Below, piece after piece: positions 53,575 to 62,325 of a stretch of 64,000 bases of DNA (the first letter of the stretch is position 1; the number at the start of each line of letters is the position of its first letter). Made by a program: the position numbers and the translations under genes. The stretch lies in assembly GCA_037968815.1 (NCBI GenBank), contig JBBKWF010000008.1, forward strand, positions 62,001-126,000. Direction: 5' to 3'. The notes beneath the pieces are model-generated. The model was not told where the DNA came from, did not search any database, and saw only the letters and a program-made list of their open reading frames with translations. The stretch comes from Pseudopedobacter sp037968815 (GTDB lineage Bacteria > Bacteroidota > Bacteroidia > Sphingobacteriales > Sphingobacteriaceae).

Positions 53575-53703
53575 AAAGACCGCTTCGCTGAAAGAGCAAA
53601 GACTGACTATAGGGTTAGGAATAAAGATCGCTTCGCTGAAAGAGCAAGGACTGATTATAGGGTTAGGAATAAAGAGTAAAGACCGCTTCGCTGAAAGAGC
53701 AAA
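53575..53703. repeat. 48-bp tandem repeat, about 2.6 copies
   Basis: Units at 53575-53622 and 53623-53670 are 48 bases each and differ at four or five bases; a partial third begins at 53678 after a seven-base insert. The shared core is CGCTTCGCTGAAAGAGCA. It begins 12 bases after the GH3 stop. Confidence 0.85.
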
Positions 53704-53724
53704 TAATTCGTGACGAGGAAAGAG

Positions 53725-53782
53725 ACTTATAACTTACAACCTACCACTTATAACCTACAACTTACCACTTATAACTTTCAAC
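53725..53782. repeat. ACTTATAACTTACAACC microrepeat
   Basis: ACTTATAAC-type words recur about every ten bases up to the metallopeptidase stop. Compare 46476-46528. Confidence 0.55.
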
Positions 53783-53783
53783 C

Positions 53784-54440
53784 CTAATGCCCCAGTTTCT
53801 TTTCCTCCAACATCCTCACTTGTTCTACAATATCATCTGGTGAAAGGTACAGTCTGGCTATTTTTTCCTTGTATTTATCTGGTAGGTCAGTATGGTCTAA
53901 AATGAATTTTTTTGTTTCAATAATGTAGAAACCTAATCCGTGGCTAACTGCAAAAGTGTCAGCAACACGCTCTGCTTTTTGTATATATCTTTCTGAAAAA
54001 AGGTAGCCAGCTCCAAATTGCATCATTGAAAATAAACTTCTCGACTGGTAGTCCATCACATGACCAAGTTCATGCCCAATCCAGCCAATCATAATGTTTT
54101 CTGGTAATTGATGGATAGGAGTAGAAGAGTGCGTTAGTTTAAACATTGCACTGATGTTGATTTGGTAAGCTCTTTTTTTACGGTTTTTTAGTAAAGAAGT
54201 AAACTTGGGTTGTGCCTGCATTACCGATTTTTTGATGTTTTGTTTAAAAACGAAATCAATTTTAGTGTCTTTTAACTCTGGGTAATGCGATAAAGCAATC
54301 AGCACAGTGTTCTCAATAATTTTCGGGATTTTTTTGTTTTCAGCAAATGCTAAAAGATCAGGGTCAGTGGCAATGGGTGTATCTATGGTGTCGGGAGTCA
54401 TACTTAGTAGAATAAAAAAAAGAGTAGATAGCATAGGCAT
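53784..54440 (-). CDS. Membrane-linked zinc metallopeptidase-like protein
   Basis: A 218-residue protein with a hydrophobic N-terminus (MLSTLFFILLSM) that could be a signal or anchor. The zinc motif is H123-ELG-H127, followed by KAERVAD with E157 as probable third ligand (ExxxD), as in gluzincin peptidases. The family is not certain. It stands alone on the minus strand. Confidence 0.75.
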   Translation of the reverse strand: MPMLSTLFFILLSMTPDTIDTPIATDPDLLAFAENKKIPKIIENTVLIALSHYPELKDTKIDFVFKQNIKKSVMQAQPKFTSLLKNRKKRAYQINISAMFKLTHSSTPIHQLPENIMIGWIGHELGHVMDYQSRSLFSMMQFGAGYLFSERYIQKAERVADTFAVSHGLGFYIIETKKFILDHTDLPDKYKEKIARLYLSPDDIVEQVRMLEEKKLGH

Positions 54441-54575
54441 ATCTTTACAAACGTTCTTTGGCTGATAAAGGATTTAGCGCTCTATCAAACAACTTAGAGA
54501 ATTAAAAACATCATTCATGCCAATAAAGTGCTTGCGCTCGATTTTTAAAGAAATTTGAGCTGTTTAGAATAAATT

Positions 54576-55304
54576 TTACTCCAAACCTTTCTTTTCGCGG
54601 TTCCAAAAAAGTTTTGTTTTTATTTGCTTAGCTTCCCAATTCAACTCTTTCCTCAAAAATTGATTTACTGCTACACATAACCTGCTGTCTCCAGCAATAT
54701 AAGCCATTTTCTTGCCTTTTAAAGTTGGAGCTATTTCTTTTATTTTGGCTATAATTTCATTTATGGGGTTTTCTGGAAACTCATAGAAATCAAAAGGAGT
54801 ATTACCGTCTATATCTGGAAATAATTCACTTTTTTGCTGACTGTATAAAACACTGGCAATCTGTTTTTTTTCTCCGATATTCCTATTAATCATATAAAGA
54901 TGAGAAAGAGCGGAAAGGTCGCCTATCATTAAATAACTATCAGCATCATCCACTGATAAAAAGTTGCCCTTTTTCATTTTAAAATAGACCATATCACCCC
55001 ATTGGCATTCTTTGACCCATTGCGTTCCAATGCCTTTACTATGAGTTGCAATGGCCACATCTAAATAACCAGCAGATAAATCTATACCCCAAATGCTATA
55101 ACTTCTAACCTTATCCTTAATAGAGCCCTCTTCTTTACCTATGCCAACCGCCATCCTTAAAAAAGAACCAGGAATAAAATTCATTTTGTGAATGCTTTCA
55201 CTTTGTAATCGAATTTTAAAAGCTTCTGAAGAAAGTTTTACTTTTTCGGTGATGATAGCTTGATCTAATATCACCGTTTTTAAGAAGTTTTCTAAGATAC
55301 CCAT
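54576..55304 (-). CDS. Siderophore-interacting protein (ferric reductase, FAD)
   Basis: A 242-residue SIP-family flavoprotein. The FAD-binding region is KVRSYSIWGID (about residue 63), preceded by FIPGSFLRMAVG. YLMIGDLSALSHLY and MAYIAGDSRLCVAVNQFL follow, forming the NAD(P)H part. SIPs reduce ferric siderophores in the cytoplasm. It is last in an operon with NmrA-, ferric-reductase-like and zinc-ribbon genes. Confidence 0.88.
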   Translation of the reverse strand: MGILENFLKTVILDQAIITEKVKLSSEAFKIRLQSESIHKMNFIPGSFLRMAVGIGKEEGSIKDKVRSYSIWGIDLSAGYLDVAIATHSKGIGTQWVKECQWGDMVYFKMKKGNFLSVDDADSYLMIGDLSALSHLYMINRNIGEKKQIASVLYSQQKSELFPDIDGNTPFDFYEFPENPINEIIAKIKEIAPTLKGKKMAYIAGDSRLCVAVNQFLRKELNWEAKQIKTKLFWNREKKGLE

Positions 55305-55311
55305 CTATGTT

Positions 55312-56166
55312 TTATGAATGGTTTTGACGGTAACTTTCAATCATGCTTAAAGGTGTTGGATGTTTTCTTCCTGAAGCTTTTTCATAATCGGATGGAACAT
55401 CATTTGCACCAGAGTTTATCCCTTCGTAAATACCCGAAATCACCGTTCCTAAAAAGTCGCCTAACTCTTTTTTTCTTTCTGTGGCATAGTCTTCAGCAGA
55501 AACAGGATGATACACCAGTTTTGTTTGGTAAACTTGGTTAATGTAATCAGCAAGTTGAGCCTGCGTTATCCCTTCTCCCACCAAATTATAAACTTGTCCG
55601 TTATGCTTGTCTTCCACTAGCATTTTAGCATAAGCATAGCCCAATTCTTCTCTGCTGGTATAGGTGCATTTTCCATCGCCTGCACAATTTCTTATTTCTC
55701 CATCTTTTACATAATGGGCAATGTATTCCAAATCTGGCTCTATATAAATTCCATTTCTACCAATCACCCAATTAACCTCGGAACTTTGTACATCGATTTC
55801 CGTTTGGCGATTAGATTGCACAATAGGACTAAATGCATTGTTGTCTTCATCCCCAATAATACTGGTGTAAACAATTTTTTTAACGCCACTATTTTTTGCG
55901 GCAGTAATTACATTTCTGTGCTGTTGAATTCTTTTATGAGGCTCATCCATCCCCGAAACTAAAAGAACAGCATCAATATCATGAAAAGCTTTTTCAAAGT
56001 CCTGAATTTGGTTGTAATCTCCTTTTCTAACTTCAACTCCAAGATATTCCGCTTTTTCGGGCGTCCGAGCAATTGCTATTACATTTTCTTTTCCTATTTC
56101 TTTAATTAAGGCTTTAACGGTAGCGCCACCTAATTGTCCACTTGCTGATGTTACTGCAACTTTCAT
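55312..56166 (-). CDS. NmrA-type NAD(P)-binding protein (QorB-like)
   Basis: A 284-residue Rossmann protein. It opens with VTSASGQLGGATVKALIKE, continues with DAVLLVSGMDEPHKRIQQHR and INQVYQTKLVYHPVSAEDYA near the end. It resembles QorB/YtfG quinone reductases, though a catalytic Tyr-Lys pair is not evident. It lies 7 bases upstream of the SIP gene. Confidence 0.85.
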   Translation of the reverse strand: MKVAVTSASGQLGGATVKALIKEIGKENVIAIARTPEKAEYLGVEVRKGDYNQIQDFEKAFHDIDAVLLVSGMDEPHKRIQQHRNVITAAKNSGVKKIVYTSIIGDEDNNAFSPIVQSNRQTEIDVQSSEVNWVIGRNGIYIEPDLEYIAHYVKDGEIRNCAGDGKCTYTSREELGYAYAKMLVEDKHNGQVYNLVGEGITQAQLADYINQVYQTKLVYHPVSAEDYATERKKELGDFLGTVISGIYEGINSGANDVPSDYEKASGRKHPTPLSMIESYRQNHS

Positions 56167-56182
56167 ATTTTACTGATTAATA

Positions 56183-56797
56183 TTATTTTTTTGTTCTAAA
56201 CGCTATTAGTTGATGCTTTACAATAGGTATTCTAATGATGAGGCCTAAGCCTACAATAACTGCGTAAACTATCCATGTTTTGTCTAAGATGGCTACATGT
56301 ATTAGTGATAAAAATATCGCTACATAAGCTAATCTTTGTAGTTTCTTCCATTTTGATTTAAGCCACTTCATTGACTTCCGGTTAGAAGTAAAAAGGAGAG
56401 GAATCAGAATTAAAACGGCAGCTAAACCAGCAATGTAGTTAAACTGAGTAAAGGTAGCTAACAGTCCTTCGGCCCAAATAAAAACCACGAAGTGAATTAA
56501 ACTCCAAACAGCAGTGGCAATACCCATTGCCTGTCTTACAAAAAGCTGATGCACTCCAAAAAGAATGAAAAAGGGTGTACAAGTTAAAACAGCAACCATC
56601 CATCGGATGGCAAACTCTCCTGTAATATGGTATAACATTTCTAAACCTGTTCTACCTTCACCTCCCGCATTACTCGCTAATGAAACAGAGAAGCCGTTCT
56701 GCCAGTCAATGTTGATCATTTTACCGATAACAAATAGCGGGAAAATAGCTAAGATGGTCACCAGAATCCAGCCGTAGTTCTTTTTTATAAAGTTCAT
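56183..56797 (-). CDS. Ferric-reductase-like heme membrane protein (MsrQ-like)
   Basis: A 204-residue protein with six spans. TGEFAIRWMVAVLTCTPFF, VWSLIHFVVFIW and LAYVAIFLSLIHVAI fit the heme-binding spans of the MsrQ/YedZ group, with RQAMGI for the usual RRxLG. It could pass electrons to or from a periplasmic partner; no msrP is here. It lies 16 bases upstream of the NmrA gene. Confidence 0.78.
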   Translation of the reverse strand: MNFIKKNYGWILVTILAIFPLFVIGKMINIDWQNGFSVSLASNAGGEGRTGLEMLYHITGEFAIRWMVAVLTCTPFFILFGVHQLFVRQAMGIATAVWSLIHFVVFIWAEGLLATFTQFNYIAGLAAVLILIPLLFTSNRKSMKWLKSKWKKLQRLAYVAIFLSLIHVAILDKTWIVYAVIVGLGLIIRIPIVKHQLIAFRTKK

Positions 56798-56803
56798 GTT
56801 AAT

Positions 56804-56995
56804 TTAAACTTTTATCCCCTCCAGCTCTTGCTCCAATTGCGCTACTCTAGCTTGCGACTTTTCTAAAGCATTTTTTAGTTGTCCAATTTTTTGAAAAGCT
56901 TCTTCATCCTGAACTGCTTGAAAGGTGACTTCTCCCTCGTTTACTCTTGTTTTAGCTTTACTGCCACAAGTAGGGCATTTTGCAACTGTGCTCAT
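56804..56995 (-). CDS. Small zinc-ribbon protein with coiled-coil tail
   Basis: A 63-residue protein. CPTCGSKAKT (residues 7-16) is one half of a zinc ribbon; the tail NALEKSQARVAQLEQELEG is a heptad coil. Only one CxxC is present, so zinc would have to bind by a dimer. It ends 7 bases before the membrane gene. Confidence 0.7.
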   Translation of the reverse strand: MSTVAKCPTCGSKAKTRVNEGEVTFQAVQDEEAFQKIGQLKNALEKSQARVAQLEQELEGIKV

Positions 56996-57081
56996 AATTT
57001 GTTTTTTAACAAAGTTGAGGATATAGCAAGTATTATAAAAGGTTAATTCTTTGTTTAAAATGGTAAATGTGAAACCAAATA

Positions 57082-57945
57082 TTAAAATGTAGCCTTGAAA
57101 GCCTTTGGAGAAATGCCCTTATGTTTCTTGAAAAACTTGGTAAAATTGGTGACTTCATCAAAGCCAGTTAAATAAGCCACCTCTTTAAGGCTGACTTCAG
57201 TACTAAAAATGTAGCGCTTAATTTCCAGCATTACATATTGGTCAATAAAATGTTTGGCAGTATTTAAAGTAACTTCCTGTACAATTTGGTTAAGGTGCTT
57301 GGCAGAAATATTTAAAAGCGATGCATAATCCTTAACATTCCGAGTTTTGGTGTAGTTTTTTTCAACTAAATCTTTGAAATTGATAAAGAGTGTTTGATGC
57401 TTCTTGTTTGATTTTTCGGGAAGAGCTAGGTGTGCCTGACGTTCTAATTTCAATAAAAACAGCTCCAATATTTTAGCAACAATCTCTTTTTGCGCATAGG
57501 TGTTTTTACTTTGAAGCTCTGAAATTATTTCCTGCAAAAAAGATTGGTTAAGCAGACTGTTTTTTAAAAGTGGATCAGAAATATGATAATTGTAGAAATG
57601 AGAAACAAAATCTATAGAAGATTTTGAGAAGTATTTTAAAATAAAGTCCTCTGTAAAAACTACTAAATAGCCTTGGTATGTTAAGTCATTTTGAAAAGCA
57701 TGAACCTGACCCTTGGCAATTTTAAGTACTGACCCTTTGCCAATTGCATAATTCTGTAAATCCACCTGATGTATTCCTGTGCCTTCTGTAACAATCAGTA
57801 AAGCAAAAAAAGAAATTCGATGAGGCTGTTTTGGATTATGATTAGGGTCTTTTTGTATACGTAAGAAAAGCTCGTCTAAACGGAGGAACTCAATTTCCGT
57901 ATTTCCATCGCTACTTTTAAAAGATATATTGGGAATATTATTCAA
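57082..57945 (-). CDS. AraC-family transcription regulator
   Basis: A 287-residue regulator. The N-half is a cupin-like sensor with RISFFALLIVTEGTGIHQVD near residue 43; the C-half has two helix-turn-helix motifs, LLNISAKHLNQIVQEVT and VSLKEVAYLTGFDEVTNFTK (in part). It is 86 bases upstream of the redox operon on the same strand, so it may control it. The inducer is unknown. Confidence 0.9.
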   Translation of the reverse strand: MNNIPNISFKSSDGNTEIEFLRLDELFLRIQKDPNHNPKQPHRISFFALLIVTEGTGIHQVDLQNYAIGKGSVLKIAKGQVHAFQNDLTYQGYLVVFTEDFILKYFSKSSIDFVSHFYNYHISDPLLKNSLLNQSFLQEIISELQSKNTYAQKEIVAKILELFLLKLERQAHLALPEKSNKKHQTLFINFKDLVEKNYTKTRNVKDYASLLNISAKHLNQIVQEVTLNTAKHFIDQYVMLEIKRYIFSTEVSLKEVAYLTGFDEVTNFTKFFKKHKGISPKAFKATF

Positions 57946-58037
57946 TCGTGACTTATTAATGCTGACAATACCGGTTTGACTGATTTTTTCAAAAAAACTT
58001 ATAAAGTAAATATAAGCGATTCACTTTAAAACGCAGT

Positions 58038-58649
58038 TTATTTTGCGGTATGATAAGTGATTTCTTTAATCACTTGATCCAATTGTTTAGCACTATCCAC
58101 AATCATGTCTTTGATATTGTTCAGGTTCGAGTCCAGCTCCATAGTGCTCAATACCCCAGCAAGACCAATGATATTTGCCAATGGCTTACGTACACCGTGT
58201 GATTGGAGAATGCCAATTTCATGTAGTTTCTCACTTTTAGAAGCAATTTCACTTTCTGCATCATAAAGCTGTAGCATGGTACTTACATGCTCTGTAATGT
58301 TATAGCCAATGCAAAAAATCCCTTCAGATTCTTGTTTATCATTAACTATGGCTTGCATTTCCCACTGAGTAACAATAAAACCACCTTTTCCGTTGTGCTT
58401 TCTTAAGGTTGCTGGAAAAAGTTTTCCGGGATTAGTGAAACACTTATTTGCAACTTCATCACAAACCAAAATATCATCCGGATGAAGTGTGATAGAAAAT
58501 AACTTACCTAGTAAAGACTCATTCACAAAATCAAATTTCTTGTCATAGTTAGGACTTACATAAGAATATCTCCCATCCATATCTATCGCTATGTTGTAAA
58601 AAAAAGAACTTTGTTCTAATAACTTATTTGTTGCGTCAAAATTATTCAT
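58038..58649 (-). CDS. PAS protein with histidine-kinase-like helix but no ATPase
   Basis: A 203-residue protein. Residues about 15-115 form a PAS domain (GRYSYVSPNYDKKFDFVNES, TLHPDDI, GYNITEHV). The last 60 residues look like a DHp hairpin with LQSHGVRKPLANIIGLAG, but no N, G1 or G2 ATPase boxes follow before the stop. It cannot phosphorylate itself and may pair with another kinase or phosphatase. Confidence 0.85.
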   Translation of the reverse strand: MNNFDATNKLLEQSSFFYNIAIDMDGRYSYVSPNYDKKFDFVNESLLGKLFSITLHPDDILVCDEVANKCFTNPGKLFPATLRKHNGKGGFIVTQWEMQAIVNDKQESEGIFCIGYNITEHVSTMLQLYDAESEIASKSEKLHEIGILQSHGVRKPLANIIGLAGVLSTMELDSNLNNIKDMIVDSAKQLDQVIKEITYHTAK

Positions 58650-58841
58650 AGGTAATAAGCAATATAAAAGACTATATCTCCAATAACTGTACCTAAGTCT
58701 TTTCTACTAATTATATCGGCTATTAATGAGCTCTTAAAGGTTTTTTTATTTATTAAATAAAATAGTGAAAGGCTTTTGTCGCTAGATGAAAAGTGAATTA
58801 TTCAATTAGGGTGAATTACTATAAACTGTTCTTCTCTTTTG

Positions 58842-58859
58842 TTAACATTAATTTAACAT
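58842..58859 (+). promoter_or_regulatory. PhoP-box-like direct repeat before the phosphate transporter
   Basis: TTAACAT repeats at 58842-58848 and 58853-58859, a spacing of 11 bases, the geometry and wording of the PhoP box of Bacillus. It lies 52 bases before the ATG of the PiT gene. Whether a matching regulator exists here is unknown. Confidence 0.45.
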
Positions 58860-58910
58860 AGAAGTGAAATCGTTATCCGATGTTTGTACCAAACAAATCT
58901 CAGTATAAGA

Positions 58911-61154
58911 ATGGAGCAGATTTATATCGTCATGTTAATTGCTTTAGGCGTTCTAGCAATTATAGATTTGATGGTTGGTGTAAGCAACGATGCAGTAAAT
59001 TTCTTAAATTCTGCTATAGGCTCAAAAGCTATTTCTTTTAGAATAACCATGATTGTGGCCAGCGTTGGCGTGTTGGTTGGTGCTATGTTCTCTAGTGGAA
59101 TGATGGAAATTGCCCGAAGCGGTATTTTTGTTCCCAGTATGTTCAGCTTTAACGATGTGATGATCATCTTTTTAGCAGTAATGGTCGCTGATATTGTTCT
59201 GCTGGATATATTCAACTCTCTGGGCTTGCCCACCTCAACAACCGTTTCCATTATCTTCGAGTTATTAGGAGCTTCGGTTTGTTTGGCTTTGTATAAAATT
59301 TACACCACAGATGATACTTTTAACAACCTTGGGGCTTATATAAATACGGCGAAAGCCTCGGCAATTGTCTATAGTATTCTGCTCTCCGTAATTTTATCTT
59401 TCTCTATCGGTAGCCTTGTCCAGTATATATCTAGACTGATTTTTACTTTCCATTATGAGAAAAAACTCAAATATTTCGGAGCTATTTTCGGTGGAGTTGC
59501 GATTACTGCTATCACATTCTTCATCTTAATTAAAGGTTTAAAAGGGGTTTCTTTTATATCCAAAGAACAATTTTCTTGGATTAGCGAACACCAGTTCTGG
59601 ATTTTAGGCGTAAACTTTATAGTGTTTGTTTTGTTTTCTCAAGCACTCATTAGCTTTTTTAAGGTTAATATTTTACGAGTTATTATTCTGATAGGAACCT
59701 TTGCATTGGCGCTAGCATTTGCCGGGAACGATTTGGTTAACTTTATTGGAGTGCCTATTGCGGCGTTTAATTCTTACGAGATTTTTGCGGGTAGTGGCGT
59801 TTCAGGTGACGATTTCATGATGGGCGCATTAGCAAATGATGATATTGTAGCCCCATTTTACTTTCTGCTATTAGCCGGAGTAATCATGATAATTACGCTT
59901 TGGACATCCAAAAAAGCTAAAAGCGTTATTGAAACCGGTGTAAACTTATCCAGACAGGGAGACGGGGTAGAAAAATTCACACCTACTAACATTTCTAGGT
60001 CTATTGTACGTGTAGCAGTTTATATTGGCGATGGGATGAATTATTTCTTGCCAAAAAGATTGCAGATTAGAATCGATAAAAGGTTTGAAACTGTTAAAAG
60101 GCCAATAAAAAAATCAGAAGATGAGCCTGCTTTTGATATGGTAAGGGCTTCGGTAAACCTGATGGTTGCCAGTATTTTGATTTCTATTGGTACTTCTATG
60201 AAGTTGCCACTTTCTACAACCTACGTTACTTTTATGGTTGCCATGGGTACCTCTTTTGCTGATAGAGCTTGGGATAGGGAAAGTGCAGTTTACAGAATTG
60301 CAGGAGTTTTTAAAGTAATAGGCGGATGGTTTGTTACAGCAATTATTGCTTTTATGATGGCGCTTGTTGTGGCTTATGTATTAAAAGTAGGGGAGGTTTT
60401 TGCTTTTGTTGGCTTATTGTTGATGCTTGGAATTATGCTTTATAAAAGCGCTAGAAAGCACAAACAAAAGGTACAAGTTGAAGCAGAAATACAGAGTTTA
60501 CGTCGCGAAGATGTAGGGACAGTAAACGAAATGATTAAAGAAAGTTCTGCTCAAATTGCAAAAGTGTTCTTTAAAATCAGCGCCTTATACACAGACCTTA
60601 TCAATAACCTAAGTCAGCATGATTTAGCCCAGTTAAAAAAGAACAAAAAAGACCAGAAAAAGCTAGAGAAAGAGATAGACGAATTAAAGAGCAATGTTTT
60701 TTACTTTATTAAAAACCTTGACGATAACTCGGTTGAAGCAAGTAAGTTTTACATCCTTATTTTGGGTTATTTGCAGGATATGGTGCAATCCATCGACTTT
60801 ATGACGTCAAACAGCTATGCTCACGTTCATAACAACCACAAGCAACTTAAGCTCAACCAAATCACTGATCTAAAAATAATAGATACAGAACTACAACATT
60901 TATTACAGTTGTTAGAGGATAGTTTTAAAACGGAAGCTTTTTACAAGATAGACCATATTTTAAGCGAAAAGGATGTTGTTTTAAATACCGTTTCCGAACT
61001 GATTACTAAACAAATCAAAAGAATTAGAACTACGGAAACTAGTCCGAAGAATAGTAAACTGTATTTCTCTTTATTGTTGGAAACCAATGATTTAGTTAAA
61101 TCTGTGATGAGCTTATTGGAATTGTTTAGAGAGTTTAATAAGCTGAATAAGTAG
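58911..61154 (+). CDS. PiT-family phosphate transporter with cytoplasmic helical domain
   Basis: A 747-residue transporter from the ATG at 58911 (a TTG nine codons earlier is less likely). The two PiT signatures are GVSNDAVNFLNSAIGSKA (about residue 22) and AFAGNDLVNFIGVPIAAF (about residue 272). The C-terminal 210 residues are helical and PhoU-like, which is a fusion not found in short PiT. It imports phosphate with H+ or Na+. Confidence 0.9.
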   Translation: MEQIYIVMLIALGVLAIIDLMVGVSNDAVNFLNSAIGSKAISFRITMIVASVGVLVGAMFSSGMMEIARSGIFVPSMFSFNDVMIIFLAVMVADIVLLDIFNSLGLPTSTTVSIIFELLGASVCLALYKIYTTDDTFNNLGAYINTAKASAIVYSILLSVILSFSIGSLVQYISRLIFTFHYEKKLKYFGAIFGGVAITAITFFILIKGLKGVSFISKEQFSWISEHQFWILGVNFIVFVLFSQALISFFKVNILRVIILIGTFALALAFAGNDLVNFIGVPIAAFNSYEIFAGSGVSGDDFMMGALANDDIVAPFYFLLLAGVIMIITLWTSKKAKSVIETGVNLSRQGDGVEKFTPTNISRSIVRVAVYIGDGMNYFLPKRLQIRIDKRFETVKRPIKKSEDEPAFDMVRASVNLMVASILISIGTSMKLPLSTTYVTFMVAMGTSFADRAWDRESAVYRIAGVFKVIGGWFVTAIIAFMMALVVAYVLKVGEVFAFVGLLLMLGIMLYKSARKHKQKVQVEAEIQSLRREDVGTVNEMIKESSAQIAKVFFKISALYTDLINNLSQHDLAQLKKNKKDQKKLEKEIDELKSNVFYFIKNLDDNSVEASKFYILILGYLQDMVQSIDFMTSNSYAHVHNNHKQLKLNQITDLKIIDTELQHLLQLLEDSFKTEAFYKIDHILSEKDVVLNTVSELITKQIKRIRTTETSPKNSKLYFSLLLETNDLVKSVMSLLELFREFNKLNK

Positions 61155-61180
61155 GGGGGCAAAATCTGTCCATAAATAAC

Positions 61181-61219
61181 AAAGGCAGGATTCTCGAAAG
61201 GAGAAACCCTGCTTGGACT
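61181..61219 (-). repeat. GTCCAAGCAGG hairpin unit, copy D (inverted)
   Basis: Its reverse complement matches the start of copies A-C (20189, 20579, 21057). It may serve as terminator for the PiT gene and for higA. CTTTTTCAGGATCA at 61246-61259 also recurs next to copy A. Confidence 0.75.
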
Positions 61220-61325
61220 TAAAAAAGCAATCGTTTCGGTGTTCCTTTTTCAGGATCAAGAAATGTTTTTAGGCTTTGAGGACTCTGTCCGGGTTTCTTA
61301 AAATAATTTTATCGAAAAACATATT

Positions 61326-61625
61326 TTACAAGAAAGTTAAACCGATTTTTTTATTCAATCCCACCTCAAAAAGTCTGAACAGCGTTGAAAGCTGAATATT
61401 GCCTTTACCATTTTCAATTTTTGAAATGTAACTTTTTTTAGTCCCAGTTTTTTCAGCAAGTTGTTCTTGTGTTAAATTAGCCTCTTTTCTAGCCTCTTTT
61501 AACATCTCGCTAATGATGAACATTTGCGCATTTTCTTCGTACTTAATTCTGCTCTCAGTGCCAATTTTACCATGTTCCAATTCAACAAGCTGGTCAAAAT
61601 TGGTAATATCTTTATAGTTGTCCAT
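61326..61625 (-). CDS. higA: HigA-type antitoxin, XRE helix-turn-helix
   Basis: A 99-residue protein with HTH LTQEQLAEKTGTKKSYISKIENGK (in two parts, about residues 50-74). It begins on the last base of the toxin stop. The order toxin then antitoxin fits higBA. Confidence 0.88.
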   Translation of the reverse strand: MDNYKDITNFDQLVELEHGKIGTESRIKYEENAQMFIISEMLKEARKEANLTQEQLAEKTGTKKSYISKIENGKGNIQLSTLFRLFEVGLNKKIGLTFL

Positions 61626-61966
61626 TATTTGTTGGTTTTACTTTTAAAATACTCACTCATCAATCTAGTTGCCTTTTCTAGCTCTTTAGTAGGTGTTTTT
61701 TGTGATTTCTTTTGAAAAGCATTAAATAAAATCACCAAATTTCCTTTATCAAAACAGCAAAATATTCGGTATATATTCGATTGATATTCCACCCTAATCT
61801 CATAAATCCCGTCGCTACCAGATAGGTGTTTCAAAAATTTTTGAGGCACTCTATCTACTTGTTTGATGAGTTCGAGCACATTTTTTATTTTCGACTTTAC
61901 TTTCTCATCCTGAGCTTTATAGAAATCCAAAAAGTGGTTTTGATAAAATTGAATCTGACGGCTCAT
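61625..61966 (-). CDS. higB: RelE/HigB-type toxin
   Basis: A 113-residue protein of the RelE/HigB superfamily with VKSKIKNVLELIK, YEIRVEYQSNIYRIFCCF and ILFNAFQKKSQKTPTKELEKA (in part), typical of the Gp49-like group. RelE-type toxins cut mRNA on the ribosome. It is first in the two-gene operon with higA. Confidence 0.87.
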   Translation of the reverse strand: MSRQIQFYQNHFLDFYKAQDEKVKSKIKNVLELIKQVDRVPQKFLKHLSGSDGIYEIRVEYQSNIYRIFCCFDKGNLVILFNAFQKKSQKTPTKELEKATRLMSEYFKSKTNK

Positions 61967-61972
61967 TATGTA

Positions 61973-61994
61973 AAGTTACTTTAAAAGATAACTT
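61973..61994. promoter_or_regulatory. Operator candidate before higB
   Basis: AAGTTA and TAACTT are inverted over ten bases, 7 bases before the toxin start. TA operators usually lie here. The 330 bases beyond (to 62325) show nothing else. Confidence 0.45.
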
Positions 61995-62325
61995 AATATT
62001 AATTTATTTTAAATTTTTACTTTGCACAGTTCCGCAGTCATTTCTTTTTCAGAACCACTAAAATTCTATTAGATATGAAGAACTCTTTCCGGATTGGTGA
62101 AAATAAATTTTATATATCGCGAATATGATACCGCTTAATGGAGTCAAAATTCTCTTTTTGTTCTGGACACAGTCCTCTATTTCATGTTTCGATTTATGTG
62201 GTTGCTGAAAAAGCGAACACTTAAACCAGTTGGGATTCTATAATATAGATTTAAGAGACCGTTAAAATGCTAACTTTAAAACTAGTTAGGGTTTCATTGT
62301 AAATAAAACTGTTGGTAGCTTTTTT

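Noticed and set aside
53464..53679. A frame reading through the 48-bp repeat
   Set aside because: It begins inside the GH3 gene, and its repeats follow the DNA repeat, so it is a by-product.
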